The notes under the pieces: generated by a model | What the model was told of the DNA's origin: nothing | Database searches by the model: none | The model's input: only the letters and a program-made list of their open reading frames with translations | In this document: piece by piece, positions 1-11,603 of the stretch | How positions within the stretch are numbered: the stretch's first letter is position 1 | Layout: each line of letters opens with the position of its first letter | NCBI GenBank assembly: GCA_036345935.2 | Contig: JADWOT020000005.1 | Location: forward strand, 2,536,696-2,600,695 | Direction: 5' to 3' | Length of the DNA stretch: 64,000 nucleotides | Source of the DNA: Taenia hydatigena | Lineage: Eukaryota > Platyhelminthes > Cestoda > Cyclophyllidea > Taeniidae | Program-made: the position numbers and the translations under genes

Positions 1-3000
1 ATTTGCAAGTAACTTCTAGCAATGCAAGACGCTGGATGATTTGATCAGTGTACACAGTGCTTCCACAGCTCACTCTTCTACAAGTTGTCTTTTATCCGCA
101 CTTCCAAATACCCGAAAATGTTAACATCCTTTTTTGATACCTATGCGCTATAACATGCAAAAGAAAACGGGATAATTAATTTTCTCATAGACAAGGTCGA
201 CATTTATCCTTGTAAATGATTCTTCCTTCCTTACTTTAGTGCTCTACTGCTCACCCCAAATGGTCTATCAATGAGTGATTGACTGCTACCAATTGAAGAT
301 GATAAGTTTTGCGCAAAGCTTATGGAATTATTATAAAATGGGATGCATGAGGACAGAGTACCATTCTTAATCCCACCTATTCGTGACAGCAGTTGGTAAT
401 CTTGAATTTGAGACCATCATATGCTTTCAAACAGTGAATAAATGCTCAAACTTAACTTTGGAAGCAGTGTGCTGTTTTTACAATGTAATAAGTGATATTA
501 AAAGTAATTCTCAGAAGGGAATTAGAAAAACCTCAAGTTCTGATGTGAAGGTACAGTTCTAGCTCATCATGATGAGAAAATACTTTTGACAAATTGAAAT
601 CGAATTATTTTAATAGTAGTGCGTTCAAAAATGATCATTTGAGATTCGTTTGCTTCACGATATGTGAACTTACTGATTATCAAGATTGTACATAGAAGTG
701 CAACATGAAGTTTATTAACAGTTGCGATTAACTTGTAGGATTTGCAAATTTCGACGCTATGACATCGAATATGCGCCGAAGAGACGAACAGACTACTATT
801 TGCAAGTGTAAGTAAAGACGAGGGCTTCGGTTAGCGTAACTAATCCCTCCTGTGGGCGTGCCCATGATTAATGCATGAGGGAACTGCACCAACACATCTT
901 GAATGAATATTTCTTTGGTCTTTTGGACTTCCATTCTTTGCTTTCATTCCAGCTAGTACACAACTGTCTTTCCCGCAGCTTGCAGTCACCTCCAACCTTA
1001 CCACCTCATCATCAGCTTTAAAGTGTTGTCCTCTTCTGCATATCTAATCATCATTACCGAGCAACGGTGATTCAAATGTTCCAATGACCAGTGAGCGACT
1101 TGATTTTGTACACTTAATGCAATTCCATTTCACCACCGTCTGCGGGGTGCATATTTAAATGGCCTCAATGGAAAATAGCAAAACTCATCGCATTAATGCT
1201 TGCAGTGACTTGCCGTGATTAATAATGTGGTTTTCATTGATAGTCAGGAGTTGTCTGAGGCATAGAGTTTTGCTTTTACTGACTTATTAACCATAGGCGG
1301 ACTCATTAGCCATCGTTACAGGACGTTTTACTTCCAACCCCTTTGGAATGCGACCTAAAAGTTAGGGTATCAGCAGAAGCTGACAATGAATGTATAAGAT
1401 GCAAATCACAAACTGGTTGCCACGGTTGATTTTAAGCTTGCATAAAGGTTTCTGTCTAATAAATACCGGTATTTTGTTCTTTGTGAGAAAAAGAGGAGCA
1501 ACAAGAGAGGGAAGAAGTCACTATTGGATCAGTAAGGATATTGCTGGCACATTTAGTTGCAAGCTAATGCTCTTCGTTGCTTTGATGGTCACTTCGCGAA
1601 TTGCATACACTCTTGGCTAGCCTATGCAGGTGCTGCCCAGTCCTTGCTAAGGCTCTGAATCATTCATATAACCGTCTTGAACCTTCATTCGCAAAAGCTT
1701 CTTTAGAGATTTCACAATCTCGAACTCTAGAATCATGTTCTCCAATATTGTGATAATCAAGCTAAGTTTTCACCTCTTTTGAAGCATTAAGGTCGGAAAA
1801 CTGTGAAAAGTGATGCATCCCCAGCCAATCACATTGGTTCAGATTATTCTGGTGTTGCATCTATTAACTCTGAGTTGTCATTTTCCAGTCATTGGATGGG
1901 TGCTGACTAGCCTTTATAAAAGTATTAGAGCGTTGGACACGAACAAAATGCGCTTAGACGAGGTGTCAAGTTATCGATGGACGCGTATTTGTCATCATCA
2001 CTGCTGAGAACATGTCAAATAGAGACAACATTTGCCCACGGAGGAAATCGTGTCACCTGCAAGCCACTCTATAAGTCAGTCTGGAAGTCTCATTGTTCAA
2101 ACTTTTGCGGATTGTTGCGCAAAATGTGCTAGTCCAGCATCCCAAAATAATTTTGATTGCCTTCTCTGATGGAAATCTATCCCCATACTAAACAAATATT
2201 AGCGGTTTGCGTTCTTCAGGGAAGACTCATTTCCATCAGCAGTGAAGGGATAAAGTCAAAGAATGTATTCAAAGCAAGGCAGCAGGCGTAATGGGTATAG
2301 CTGGCGTATGCATGCTAAGAGATGGATGCAACCTTGGGCTCTATTTAAACTCCCTAAACTAATTTCCCACTTTCTTCATCATTACTCTGCATTACTGTGG
2401 GTGTGGAGTGTCCTCACAAATCTGTTAATAGTAGTAGAGACTGGTAAAATTAAAACACTAGCAGGAAAAGAACGGATCAAAATATCTAACCAGCAGATAA
2501 TGAGGAGAGAGGTCACATTATTTTAAAAGCTGATGCCACTTCTGAGTATGGATTTCAATGATGCAAACGCATCACTGTGAAAAGGAGAAAGTTGAAAAAT
2601 ATCTGAAGTACACAATGATTTATCGCATGATCTTGCGATCGACACCAAAAATCACCACCTCTGTTCCCATCTCTGGGAATGTGCAGTAAAGTTATAAAGG
2701 CACGTTCAAATTTTTAATGCATAGGGCTCGATGAAGTGCCCCGGAACTGGATTAATTACCACCTGTTCAGAGTTTGTAGACGGTTTATTATACATGCTAT
2801 TAGTGCTGTTTATTAGAAAGTTTTAAGCAAAGGAAATGACGAATTTCGATCGGTGACTGATAAGCATCTATTGTGTAGCAGTGTTTTTAACGCTTGTCTT
2901 CCTTTCTTCCCCTTCTCGCTGCCTATCTTCTTTTAAGCGAATTTGGCAAATTTTGCCACCGTTGTTGCAGAAGTTTGCGGACTTAGCCCACTCAGAAAAC

Positions 3001-3859
3001 TAGACTGAGGCTATAGTTCATTTTGACGGTCTATGTCGTCATGCACAAAACAGATCGCATTTCCTCGCCCTAGTCACCTCTTGCACGGTGATACTATTTA
3101 CAACAGCAATTAAAATACCTACTTACTGTCTTTTCCACCCTGTGTAACTTCTTTGTCGGCAAATCGTGGTGATTATTGTGGCAAAAATCCATTCACATAG
3201 CGCAATTTACTTCTAGAGGAATAATCTGATTGTTCTTGGAGGGGTGGCTGCCTTGCCATACCCAAATCCAGTGTCACACGAGAGGCTGAGGCCAGTTCTC
3301 TTCCCATTTTCCCCATAACTTGGATAAATTAGAAAGACAAAGAATATTAAGATGAGTAAATGCAAGCGGATGGCGCGAAGCAACTAAGTCATGCCTTAGC
3401 AATAGTCGTCTGGGCCCAATTGTGCCTCTTTAAAAACAAATTTGGATAAAATTGGTCTTTGTGGCCTAATTACAAATTCATTTTGAAATATGATTAGATA
3501 GTGCAACAGTTTGCTTGAATTCTTTTCCTCAGTAAGCATCACGAGGCGAAGGTTAAGGTCTTTGCTAAAGGTTGGATTGGCGGTGTCTACCTTTCCACCA
3601 AAAAGTGTGTTCGCGCCTTTAAGTGCAAGTCTCTGGTCTGTGGTTAATAGCCCCAATTCAAAGCATTATGGCAATCTCAATCGAGTAGATGCGTTTCTGT
3701 TGCAGCCGCCTCGTCGCGAAGTTGATGATTTGTTTCCTACAGAAGAGAGAAGCACTACCCACCACAAAATTCTGATAACTTGTGCATCCGTAATATTGCC
3801 ATAAAATATATGATGTCATGCTCTAGCTGTCATTCTCGATCCCCTCGCCTGAACCCAAC
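1..3859. other. No supported gene
   Basis: Only short frames are open here (for example 728-934 minus, 1390-1620 plus and 2263-2526 plus), without convincing splice sites or motifs. No repeat was matched elsewhere in the window. Confidence 0.5.
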
Positions 3860-4078
3860 ATGTGTTTGAAGGTAAGACACAACAGTGGACCAAAATCGTA
3901 ATCTTGAGAATATCATATGACTTGAATTTTGCCTATTTTGCAGACTGGTGGTGTGAAAGTCTCGTCTGCCTCTAGACATAGGTTCTGCAATGGTAGCTTG
4001 GGTCCTGACGGCAACCGGCTATCACCGCATCCATCTGAGGAGAGACTGATTGCCCGCTTGGTGCGCTGCGTAATCTAA
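3860..4078 (+). CDS. Two-exon candidate, join(3860..3871, 3944..4078)
   Basis: A 72-base intron has both ends in consensus: AAG|GTAAGA at 3872 and a pyrimidine-rich CTATTTTGCAG before 3944. It joins in phase 0. The second exon runs 44 codons to TAA, beginning TGGVKVSSASRHRFCNGSLG and ending in RLIARLVRCVI. The first exon, if it starts at ATG 3860, adds only MCLK, although the frame is open further upstream to about 3828. The product was not recognised. The intron size is typical of short cestode introns, which supports a real 3' end of a gene whose upstream exons were not found. Confidence 0.35.
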
Positions 4079-4891
4079 GTTATGGCTCTTTGATTTATGC
4101 CTCCCCAATACAATCGCCCTTGCTGCACGCAATTAGGGCGATGGGACTCCCCTCTATTTCTGCCACCGGGAGGTATCCACTTCAATCAGGGGAAGGGAGA
4201 AAGGAATGAGAAGGGCTACATGCGGAAAAATTGGACAAATAAAAAGGCGAAAATGCCGCATCGCAAATGTTTGCGGCTTCTTGAGCTTTAAAAACAATGG
4301 AAGAAGGAAGTTTGGTGGCCTAGCAATTTTCGAAGCTAAATTACCTCCCAGAAAGTAAAATGATAGCCTGATACAGGTGAAAGGAGTGTTTGACATTCCC
4401 TTCACTTGCCGTGTCGATATGCGGTCGCGGCGAGGCATTCAAAATAATTCCGTCTGAAAGAGTCAACCCCTTATAAATTGCGACTTCCAGGATAGAATAA
4501 TGGTGGCACAACCATTTGCGGATCTGCACAATTAAATACGCTTCAAGGAACGAAGAAACCAGAATCCGTTGTTTGCAATTTATGCTGACCACATTATGTT
4601 CTATTTGGCTATTCTGTTCTTAAACATAGCACGTTCCATTTCCAAAACTCAGAAACACTTTCGTTTCTCAGTGCACTACTTAGCTTGAAGGTAGTCCTGC
4701 ACCGCATTAATATGCCAATCAGGTTACTCCACCCCTATGGGGCAAAATAGGTGAGGCTTTTCTCTTAAACTCATCCGTTAGTCATTAATAGGTTAATACG
4801 AATAAAAGACTGAACGCCTACCGTGTGCTTTTGCGTTTTGTCAAGGAGAACTGCATTTAAAAGGCCGATTCAGTGCTCGAAAACTCGAACT

Positions 4892-5247
4892 TCAACCAAC
4901 GCTGACCGCAAAAGGAGTGATAATAGCCAAGAAAAGATCAGGTGCCCCATTATTTTGCAACGAAATGAGCAAAGTCTCTCGTAGCACTTGATCAAGTTCC
5001 ACTTGTGTCACGAGATCTCGACAAAAGTAATAAGTGCAGTAAATTTCGTATCCCACGCACAGACGGATAGCAAAAGCCACGTCCGGCGCAAGAAAGGGAC
5101 CAGCAATGATGGGAACCATTAAATTACGGACTGAGCTAATGAGGCTATCGCTGAGGACTCTATCATCAAATCCGTTGGTCATGAAGTCCCTAATCTCATA
5201 ATCAGAATTGTTGTAGCACACCAATAATTTGTAAAGGCTAGCATAAT
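4892..5247 (-). CDS. Unidentified exon-like frame, downstream half of a pair
   Basis: The minus frame is open from just after the stop of its upstream neighbour to 4892, about 118 codons. It contains VCYNNSDYEIRDFMTNGFDD, then a mixed hydrophobic region (APDVAFAIRLCVGYEIYC) and a helical acidic stretch (QVELDQVLRETLLISL). It contains TTG but no early ATG, which argues for an internal exon or the far side of a frameshift. With 5250-5633 it could form one protein of roughly 240 residues or its pseudogene. Confidence 0.3.
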
Positions 5248-5249
5248 AC

Positions 5250-5633
5250 CTACAAAAAGCTCATACGTGCAGAAATCGACGCGCAGAAATCACAGTTAAA
5301 ACAATTCACGTAGCACTGTGGATTAAGGCGGCATTGCGTCCATTCACGACTCCATAAGGCATCAGTGTGCTTGGTGACGACAATGATGTTTTCGATAAGT
5401 TCATTAATTGTCCTTAGGTTACAGTCTTCTCCTTTAAAACGCAGCCAAGGTTTTAACTTTAACCACTTTCTGACTTGTCTTTTATAGGTTTTTCTTTTAA
5501 AGCCAGCCAAATTAAATTGTTTTGATTTTATACCCAAACGATCAATGATCAGCTCCAGAGAGTAAATCATGCATTGAAAATTGTTGGTATTAAGGCCGTC
5601 AACATGATAGGTATCAAAATATTGGGCAAGTAC
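5250..5633 (-). CDS. Unidentified exon-like frame, upstream half of a pair
   Basis: The minus frame is open for about 127 codons from 5633, after a possible TAG acceptor, to a stop at 5250. It includes YFDTYHVDGLNTNNFQCMIY, a Lys/Arg-rich stretch (KRKTYKRQVRKWLKLKPW) and a Cys cluster (CRLNPQCYVNCFNCDFC). The composition looks coding. It ends 26 bases before another minus frame (4892-5224) in a different phase. No intron of plausible size fits between them, so a frameshift is the simpler link. The family was not recognised. Confidence 0.35.
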   Translation of the reverse strand, partial: VLAQYFDTYHVDGLNTNNFQCMIYSLELIIDRLGIKSKQFNLAGFKRKTYKRQVRKWLKLKPWLRFKGEDCNLRTINELIENIIVVTKHTDALWSREWTQCRLNPQCYVNCFNCDFCASISARMSFL

Positions 5634-6040
5634 CTAGACAATTAGTTTCACCTCTATCCACCCACGTATTACCAAAAATAACAAAATAATTGAAGGCAAT
5701 TTGTCTTTAGCCAGCATTTTTTGCTTCGTAAGCCCACCTATTATGTGCCTTTAAATTTAGTAGCTCATTTGTGCTCTACTCTCAAGTCTAACCGCTTATT
5801 AGAACACGTGGGATTAGCATAACTTAGCAGGCATGTAAACCTTGAGGTCTTGTCGGTAATTTTACAGAAATTGGGACAGGATTCTGATGAACAAGTGTGG
5901 TTTTCTTTATTTCGATTCTGATTGAGTTCACTTTGTTTTGGTTTAATATGTATCAGGTTGCACGATCTGCTTGACCATCAATGATAAGATATTGGCGGCA
6001 CTTCAAATTGTAATGTTATGCGGACAGCCACAATTGTAGT

Positions 6041-6250
6041 TCAAAGCGTAGCAGCAACATTCAAGGAAAGAACAAACCAAGGACTGAAGGGGTAGGTGGC
6101 ACAAATGAGGAGGATTTTAAGAATGATGATGTAGAGGGTGAGACCGTAGCTTCGGCGCCGTGCCACTACTAGTATAGCACTAACAGGAATGAGGACTAGC
6201 GAAACGATGGCGGCCTCGCCCACATCCTCAGTCACAACATTCAAAACAAT
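6041..6250 (-). CDS. Candidate terminal exon with two membrane segments
   Basis: The minus frame begins after a GGCTAG acceptor candidate and runs 69 codons to TGA at 6041. It has an acidic stretch (TEDVGEAA), a hydrophobic span (IVSLVLIPVSAILVV), a basic turn (ARRRSYG) and a second long hydrophobic span (LTLYIIILKILLICA). The charge pattern looks like a real membrane hairpin with a cytoplasmic basic loop. No family could be named and no upstream exon was found. Confidence 0.3.
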   Translation of the reverse strand: MVLNVVTEDVGEAAIVSLVLIPVSAILVVARRRSYGLTLYIIILKILLICATYPFSPWFVLSLNVAATL

Positions 6251-9200
6251 CTAGCCTTCTGCTAAAGGAAAGAAGAGGTAGCACCGATGCAAGAGATTCT
6301 GTGTGACTAGCCCATGCTTATCCAGCGTATTATTGTACCTTAGGAGGAATTAATAAAACGAAACCGATAAAAGCAAATGCAACGAGCGAATCTCATTTTT
6401 TTATAATAGCAGCCTATTAGCCACTTCTTTGACAAAGAGGGCCATCCCAAGGTAAAAGATCCAACCTATTCTCTAATGAGTGCCTATAAAAATGCACAGC
6501 GACTTTGCTCCAAAATTCCTTCATTCTGCTTAATTGACAAGCTGTGCATTTGCGTTCGGCTTTTGAAGGCATCTTAAATTTTAAGACGCACAGACACACA
6601 TATTCCGTTCGTGCATGAATTTTTGCAACAAATTTGCTTTTTTTCAAGATAAAGTAGTGCCGCAATCTGTATTAGAGGTTTAGGCTAACAGTATCGGGAC
6701 ACGTCCGGCAGTAGAAACCTTAACTCTGAAGTTTTGTCATGCCTATACACCTTTGCGTACCTAAGTTTGACCCATGATTTAGTAGTTTTATGCTATCCCA
6801 CTAAAATTTGCTATTTCTAGACCGGTTTTTTGACCCTGTGTTATGATTCCGCCTTTCTGGCAAGTGTATTACCAATTTTGGCAATCTTCCAAGGCATAAT
6901 ATGTGACACAGAATTGTCTATTATCCAGATCGCCGTTTGCTGTAATTTGATACCATTGCTTCTTAAGTTCCATCACAGCTGCTCGACACAGAGTTTCATC
7001 TCTTTCCTTGCATTCACAACGCAACGCTAAGTCCAACGCACAAACGGAGGGTCTGTTAGAACGGAGGCGGTGCGAAGGATGTAATAAGTGCTATTTTTAC
7101 CCTTCCTCAACTTAATCTACAGACCACCTTCACTGTGTCTTGGTGTATTTTACTCGCCTTCGCTTATTCTCTTTTATGGGCTAAACGTACTTGAAGCAAA
7201 CAATGCTTAACAAGGACTACATATCCATCTCACTGGGCATTGTGATAAGACTCTTTACCGCATGCATTCCACTTTTCAACACGCATGCCTTTGCAATTAA
7301 CAGGTGCATGCCAGATAGCGCTTTGTTGTTCAATCTATTTCTGCTTACTTATTCTTGACAGATTCGGCAACAGGGCAGATGATTCCTTAATGGCAATTTA
7401 GAAAGACGTGGTAAGATACGATAATGTCCAAAAATTCACTTAAGTTGCTTAGGTCTGTCAGTCTATTACCGAAATCAGGGATGGTCAAGCTCAGAAAGAC
7501 CCTCTTATTTCATAATACCTAACACTTACATGTCGAAATTTGCATTGTAAGTCTATAAGGGACCGAATTGTGTAAGATAGGAGCAAAAACATTCTTAAAG
7601 ACATATTAGGCAGTCAGGTTTGAGTGACTAGCCTGCTTAAGCATCATCATCTGGTCGCCATTTGGATAATCAGTGATGACTTCGTGCTCCGTTGCGGGGA
7701 TTTGAATCGCTAATGCCTGCTGCGCCATATGGAGAGCTGACAACCCTCACCGTATGACCTATCTTTTAGGTGTAAATAGCACGATATTGATTTTCAGGTG
7801 GGGACGTACATATTCCTCATTACAAATCATCCGACCACGGTGGTTGAATACCTCAATCTCTTGTCGTGACTTCTGCACTGTGCTTTTGTTCTTAATCTGA
7901 GCAACCAGTGTATGCTACAACCACAAGATAGAACCCCATCGCAAAGCATTTTTGCGACGCACTAACAGCAATGTGCCTGATGCACTTATTGCCGGGTGAT
8001 GGTGCAGACACAGGGATCCACTCTTTCGGTGCATACGGTGTTTCGCTTTGTTTTGCACCGCAGCCCCGGTTTACGCAGCATTAGGTAGCTAGCATGACAA
8101 ATGGGGGATGAGGAGATTGAAGCAGGTGATGAAGTCTGTGATAGAACTATGTGAAATAGGAAGCAGAAAGGAAGGAATGGGCAACACCGACACCAGCAGC
8201 AGCGCTTCAACTACCACTGCTTTTCAATCATTTCTTACCCATGGAGAACACTTGAGGCGTGATTGAGAGCACTACTACCATCACTGCAATGTCAACTGCT
8301 TGTTTGCACAATGAGTGATTGTCGTCAGCTAAGAAGCCCGATCTATGAGTCTAATGCTTACTTGCATTGTAAGACTGGAATGACGCTGCAAACAGAAAAA
8401 AGCGGTGACTGGAACCAAGGTTACACATCATTGCATTCGGATGCATTTCACTTGCTTGTTAGTCATCTGCATTTTAGAGTATAAAGAGGGAGATAAAGAC
8501 TTCGTTCCTGCCTTTTGATGAAGTGAACAAATAGGCGAGCATGTTTAATATGTAATTTAAAACCATACTAACGCAGTCACAATTTCGCTTTGAAACATGC
8601 ATATCGCATTAGCCTTGACGACTCTATGAGGGCTGTCACACTAGACTAATACACCATTTTGCATGAGTCGAGATTACTGCTTTGACTGTGAGTGCTGATT
8701 TCCGAAACACCTGACTAACACACCTCTTGGAGGCCTCCATCCCTGTGCACACTCTCTAAACGCGTACTTTCATCAAAAGAAATTAAAGTGGTGGTAGCAT
8801 TTACTTTACACTACATCAGCAGGCGGCGATTATAGCCAGGTCTATTCTTTCAAAGCAACGATAAGTCATTTGTCTTTCCCACCCTAATCTTGTTGTGAAT
8901 GTAACGATGTTTTGTAACAGCGCTTGCTTGGCATTTATTACAAAACTAATTTATTCTTTAAGTGGCGAGCCGATGATGGTTCGATAGTACCACTCACCTC
9001 TTTTTACTAAATACAAATGACAACAGCAGAATGAATGCGAAAAATAGTGACAATTATTACCACATCTGCTCTATCACATCCATTGAAATACCGCACTATA
9101 GTTGCTGCCATCTAGTGATACGCACATAGCCAGACCACCTTCCAGTGCTACAGTGTTTGAACGCCATGGCACTCCAACTCTTTTATACAAAGGAAAGGTG

Positions 9201-9331
9201 AGCATAATTAATTGCCGCGCTTAAAGAAAATCGAAACGAATGCTGAAGATATTCGGCATGGCTGCTGGTGTCAGTAAGTGCCGTCGAAAAAGGACATATA
9301 TGACGAGAAATTGCAATGCTGAAACTCTTAC
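6251..9331. other. Gene-poor stretch
   Basis: Nothing firm. The segment near 6827-6905 (TGACCCTGTGTTATGATTCC onward) shows weak similarity to 9717-9795 inside IR-1. A minus frame at 6417-6665 is open but unsupported. Confidence 0.45.
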
Positions 9332-9397
9332 AGCACGACAAAGCACATGTCTTCTTGACAACAGATGACCGTCCTCTGAGAAAACAGCCATCGCATA
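9332..9397 (-). pseudogene. Proteasome alpha-subunit N-terminus-like fragment
   Basis: One minus frame reads YAMAVFSEDGHLL and later RAV. The canonical N-terminal segment of 20S proteasome alpha subunits has Y-D-R-A followed by VFSPDGHL and, about ten residues on, EAV; nine of the first thirteen positions agree. The middle part (the VEYA segment) is not conserved, and a stop precedes the Tyr. The fragment ends at a good donor (GCT|GTAAGAG). No further proteasome exons were seen downstream. It is either a lone decayed exon or a chance match, and it lies just outside the left arm of IR-1. Confidence 0.35.
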
Positions 9398-9471
9398 CCA
9401 TTATGCTGGTTTAAAGCGAAAGAATTCAAAAGTATGAGGTTTTCATTTTCACTTTATAGATCGATGGTGTG

Positions 9472-9610
9472 CACCACTCAAGCACTACTACTCAGCCAAT
9501 GAATTTTTTGACCAAGACTTAACGCCTTGTACTGCTTTAGACAACTGGCATTGGCAGATATTTACGGGATAGGAGTGCGATAGCTTCATCTTTGTTACTT
9601 GAGGCTTAGA
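9472..9610 (+). repeat. Left terminal inverted repeat of IR-1
   Basis: 139 bases, the partner of 11466-11603. A run of six T replaces the five A of the partner. Outside it lies a proteasome-alpha-like scrap at 9332-9397. Confidence 0.9.
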
Positions 9611-10740
9611 TACAAATCTCGTTAGTCTACCTACTAAAGAGCCAGTCGTAATACTAATCTCTTGATGTTTTTTAATTTAGCTGTATTGATATGACGAACG
9701 GAAGTGCACAATTCTCTGACCCTTTGTTGTGATCGGTATTCACATAGTTCATGCTCTTCCACCGCTTCTACCAGGCATAATAGGTAATAGTTCCGTTTTA
9801 CGATTTCAATTTCTTTTTCACCGATTACATGTGCGTTTGGTGCAGCCTACCAACTTGGGGCTTCATTTAGGTCTTAGCAGTCGTGAGTCTCCATCCACAA
9901 ATTGGGGCCGATTTGGTCTCGACTAATGTAGTGAATCCACCTGTTGCCTTTGCTAAACTGAGCTATTTGATATAACATCAGACCTCTTATGTCAAGGTGG
10001 GGTATTATTTACTGCACTTCGCGGATGAGAAGCGCAAGAATGGGTCAAATGTCTCGGCCATTTTAGAGTAGCAATGGCTAAATTGGGGTAAATTGACCCC
10101 TTCACTGAAGAGAGAAGCATCAACGTGCTATAGAGAAAAGTAAAAGTTGGTAAGGGGTTCGAAATTATTAAGATTACAAAACATAAGGCAGTGCATGCGA
10201 TACGTGGCAATTGAGAGAAGCATGAGATCGACTGCTACTGTCCAGATGAGTGTTGCATGTTACGGGCACTTTGGCTTCTCAGGTTAGACGGAGGCTAGCC
10301 TATAAAAGACAAACGAGGTGGTAAGGAGTGGGTAGGGCAGTATAACGCCACACTAGCCGCATTACAATTCAGTCACTCAGTACTACAGCGGTTAGAATGT
10401 GGCACTTGTGCGTGTGAGCTTGAGTCCTGTCGAGTTCATAGCTAGAAAAATCAGTCCATGGGGACACATCAAAGAGAATGGCCTACATGCCGACTGGCAT
10501 GGTTCGTAAAAATGCACGATGGCTACGAACTTGACTTCCGTGAAATTGCAGAGAGTATGTGATTGTTTCATTTTAGCTGAGCTCGATCATCGAGGAACTG
10601 TTACCGCAGTAGATACCAAACTATGCGCGGTATGGGCTTGATCTGCAAGACATTTCATCAAAGCAAGTGAGGGTAACAGAATACTTGTGTCAGTAATCGA
10701 ATGTGATGAGTTGGGAGTCTGAACTGCGTCAGTGGGCAGA

Positions 10741-10964
10741 CTAAGCGTCTCCAATGAAACTTACCTTGTGGACGTCGTAGTGTGCAATCGTCTTGTCAAA
10801 CAATGTGTATAAGTCGTTGAGAAGGTCAAAAACCTGCAGTGGTGTGGACATTGCAGAAATGGTTAAGCCAACGATGTCGCCAATGTAGATCGACACCACA
10901 ACGTAGGTCTCAGGTGCTACTGCGATCCCGCTTTTAATACTTCTGCCACAAGCTTACAATTTTT
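10741..10964 (-). pseudogene. Guanylate cyclase catalytic-domain fragment, frameshifted and stopped
   Basis: Translated on the minus strand, the segment gives LVAEVLKAGSQ, then, after an apparent one-base loss near 10919-10926, VAPETY and IYIGDIVGLT, then AMSTPLQVFDLLNDLYTLFD, and finally HYDVHKVSFIGDA. These match in order the start of the class III cyclase domain of animal receptor guanylate cyclases: the linker (VAE.LK.G), the metal-binding SDIVGF core, the DLLNDLYTLFD helix and the ETIGDAY strand. The codon expected for the Tyr of GDAY is TAG (10741-10743). Core residues are altered (FSD to IGD, GF to GL), although the metal-binding Asp remains. The start codon and the second half of the domain are absent, so no enzyme can be made. 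GTAAGT at 10759-10764 looks like a splice donor but is also read through by the conserved VxxIGDA codons. Confidence 0.82.
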
Positions 10965-11465
10965 AACTTAACTCTACCCATCCATTCGTCCATTGTTAAG
11001 AGCCTAGGTTTGGGTGGCCGTACACCAATGCAAAGTGACAGGATGAATTCCTGGTAGCCAATGCCCCTCTATTCAAACACCGATCTAACAACTATGTGGC
11101 ACTCGCTTTCCCAAGTCTAAACCCTTCCACGGGCACTCTTGGAGGTCAAGATGTGTACAGGCTGCTGCTCCGAAAAGTCGAAAAGTATTTATTTGATATC
11201 AATCGTCCTCTATTAAAAAGAACTTTGTTCGCAGAGATATTTTCCAGTGGCACTCTGCAATGCAGTCCTAATATTTAGTGCAAATCTTTCAGAAGCATTC
11301 AAATCTGAATTTTGATTGACAGAAGCTATTTGGTGTCTACGCCTGAGTCTCAGCTAGTGTTTTGGTTAGCTACTTTGCTCACCCTTACGCCCTAAGTATA
11401 AAAACGCACTTGATTTGCCTATAGATTAACGATAGCACGATTTGAATGCTTCCGAAAAATCTCCT

Positions 11466-11603
11466 TCTAAGCCTCAAGTAACAAAGATGAAGCTATCGCA
11501 CTCCTATCCCGTAAATATCTATCAATGCCAATTGTCTAAAGTAGTACAAGGCGTTAAGTCTTGGTCAAAAATTCATTGGCTAAGTAGTAGTACTTGAGTA
11601 GTG
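11466..11603 (-). repeat. Right terminal inverted repeat of IR-1
   Basis: 138 bases, inverted relative to 9472-9610. It ends flush with the start of IR-2 at 11602-11603. Confidence 0.9.

Larger units (their letters stand above)
9472..11603. mobile_element. Putative terminal-inverted-repeat DNA element, non-autonomous (IR-1)
   Basis: The arms 9472-9610 and 11466-11603 are inverted copies with 7 substitutions and one A-run length change, about 94% identical. The ends read CACYACTCAAGYACTACTAC, which recalls the CACTA superfamily only in its first bases. The body is about 1.85 kb, contains no transposase frame, and carries a decayed guanylate cyclase fragment at 10741-10964. No matching target-site duplication was found (GTG on the left, TCA on the right). 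All seven substitutions are transitions that make the right arm more AT-rich. It could also be a foldback-type duplication rather than a transposon. Confidence 0.55.

Noticed and set aside
7681..7740. tRNA-like promoter boxes on the minus strand (TGGCGCAGCAGG, then GATTCAAATCC)
   Set aside because: The A-like and B-like boxes are only about 7 bases apart, while a tRNA needs roughly 30 or more, and no acceptor stem or anticodon arm can be folded.
9183..9401. Minus frame with CDGCF and later CALSCCK, suggesting a nuclear receptor zinc finger
   Set aside because: Cys spacing does not fit the two-finger pattern, and the overlapping frame matches the proteasome alpha N-terminus better.
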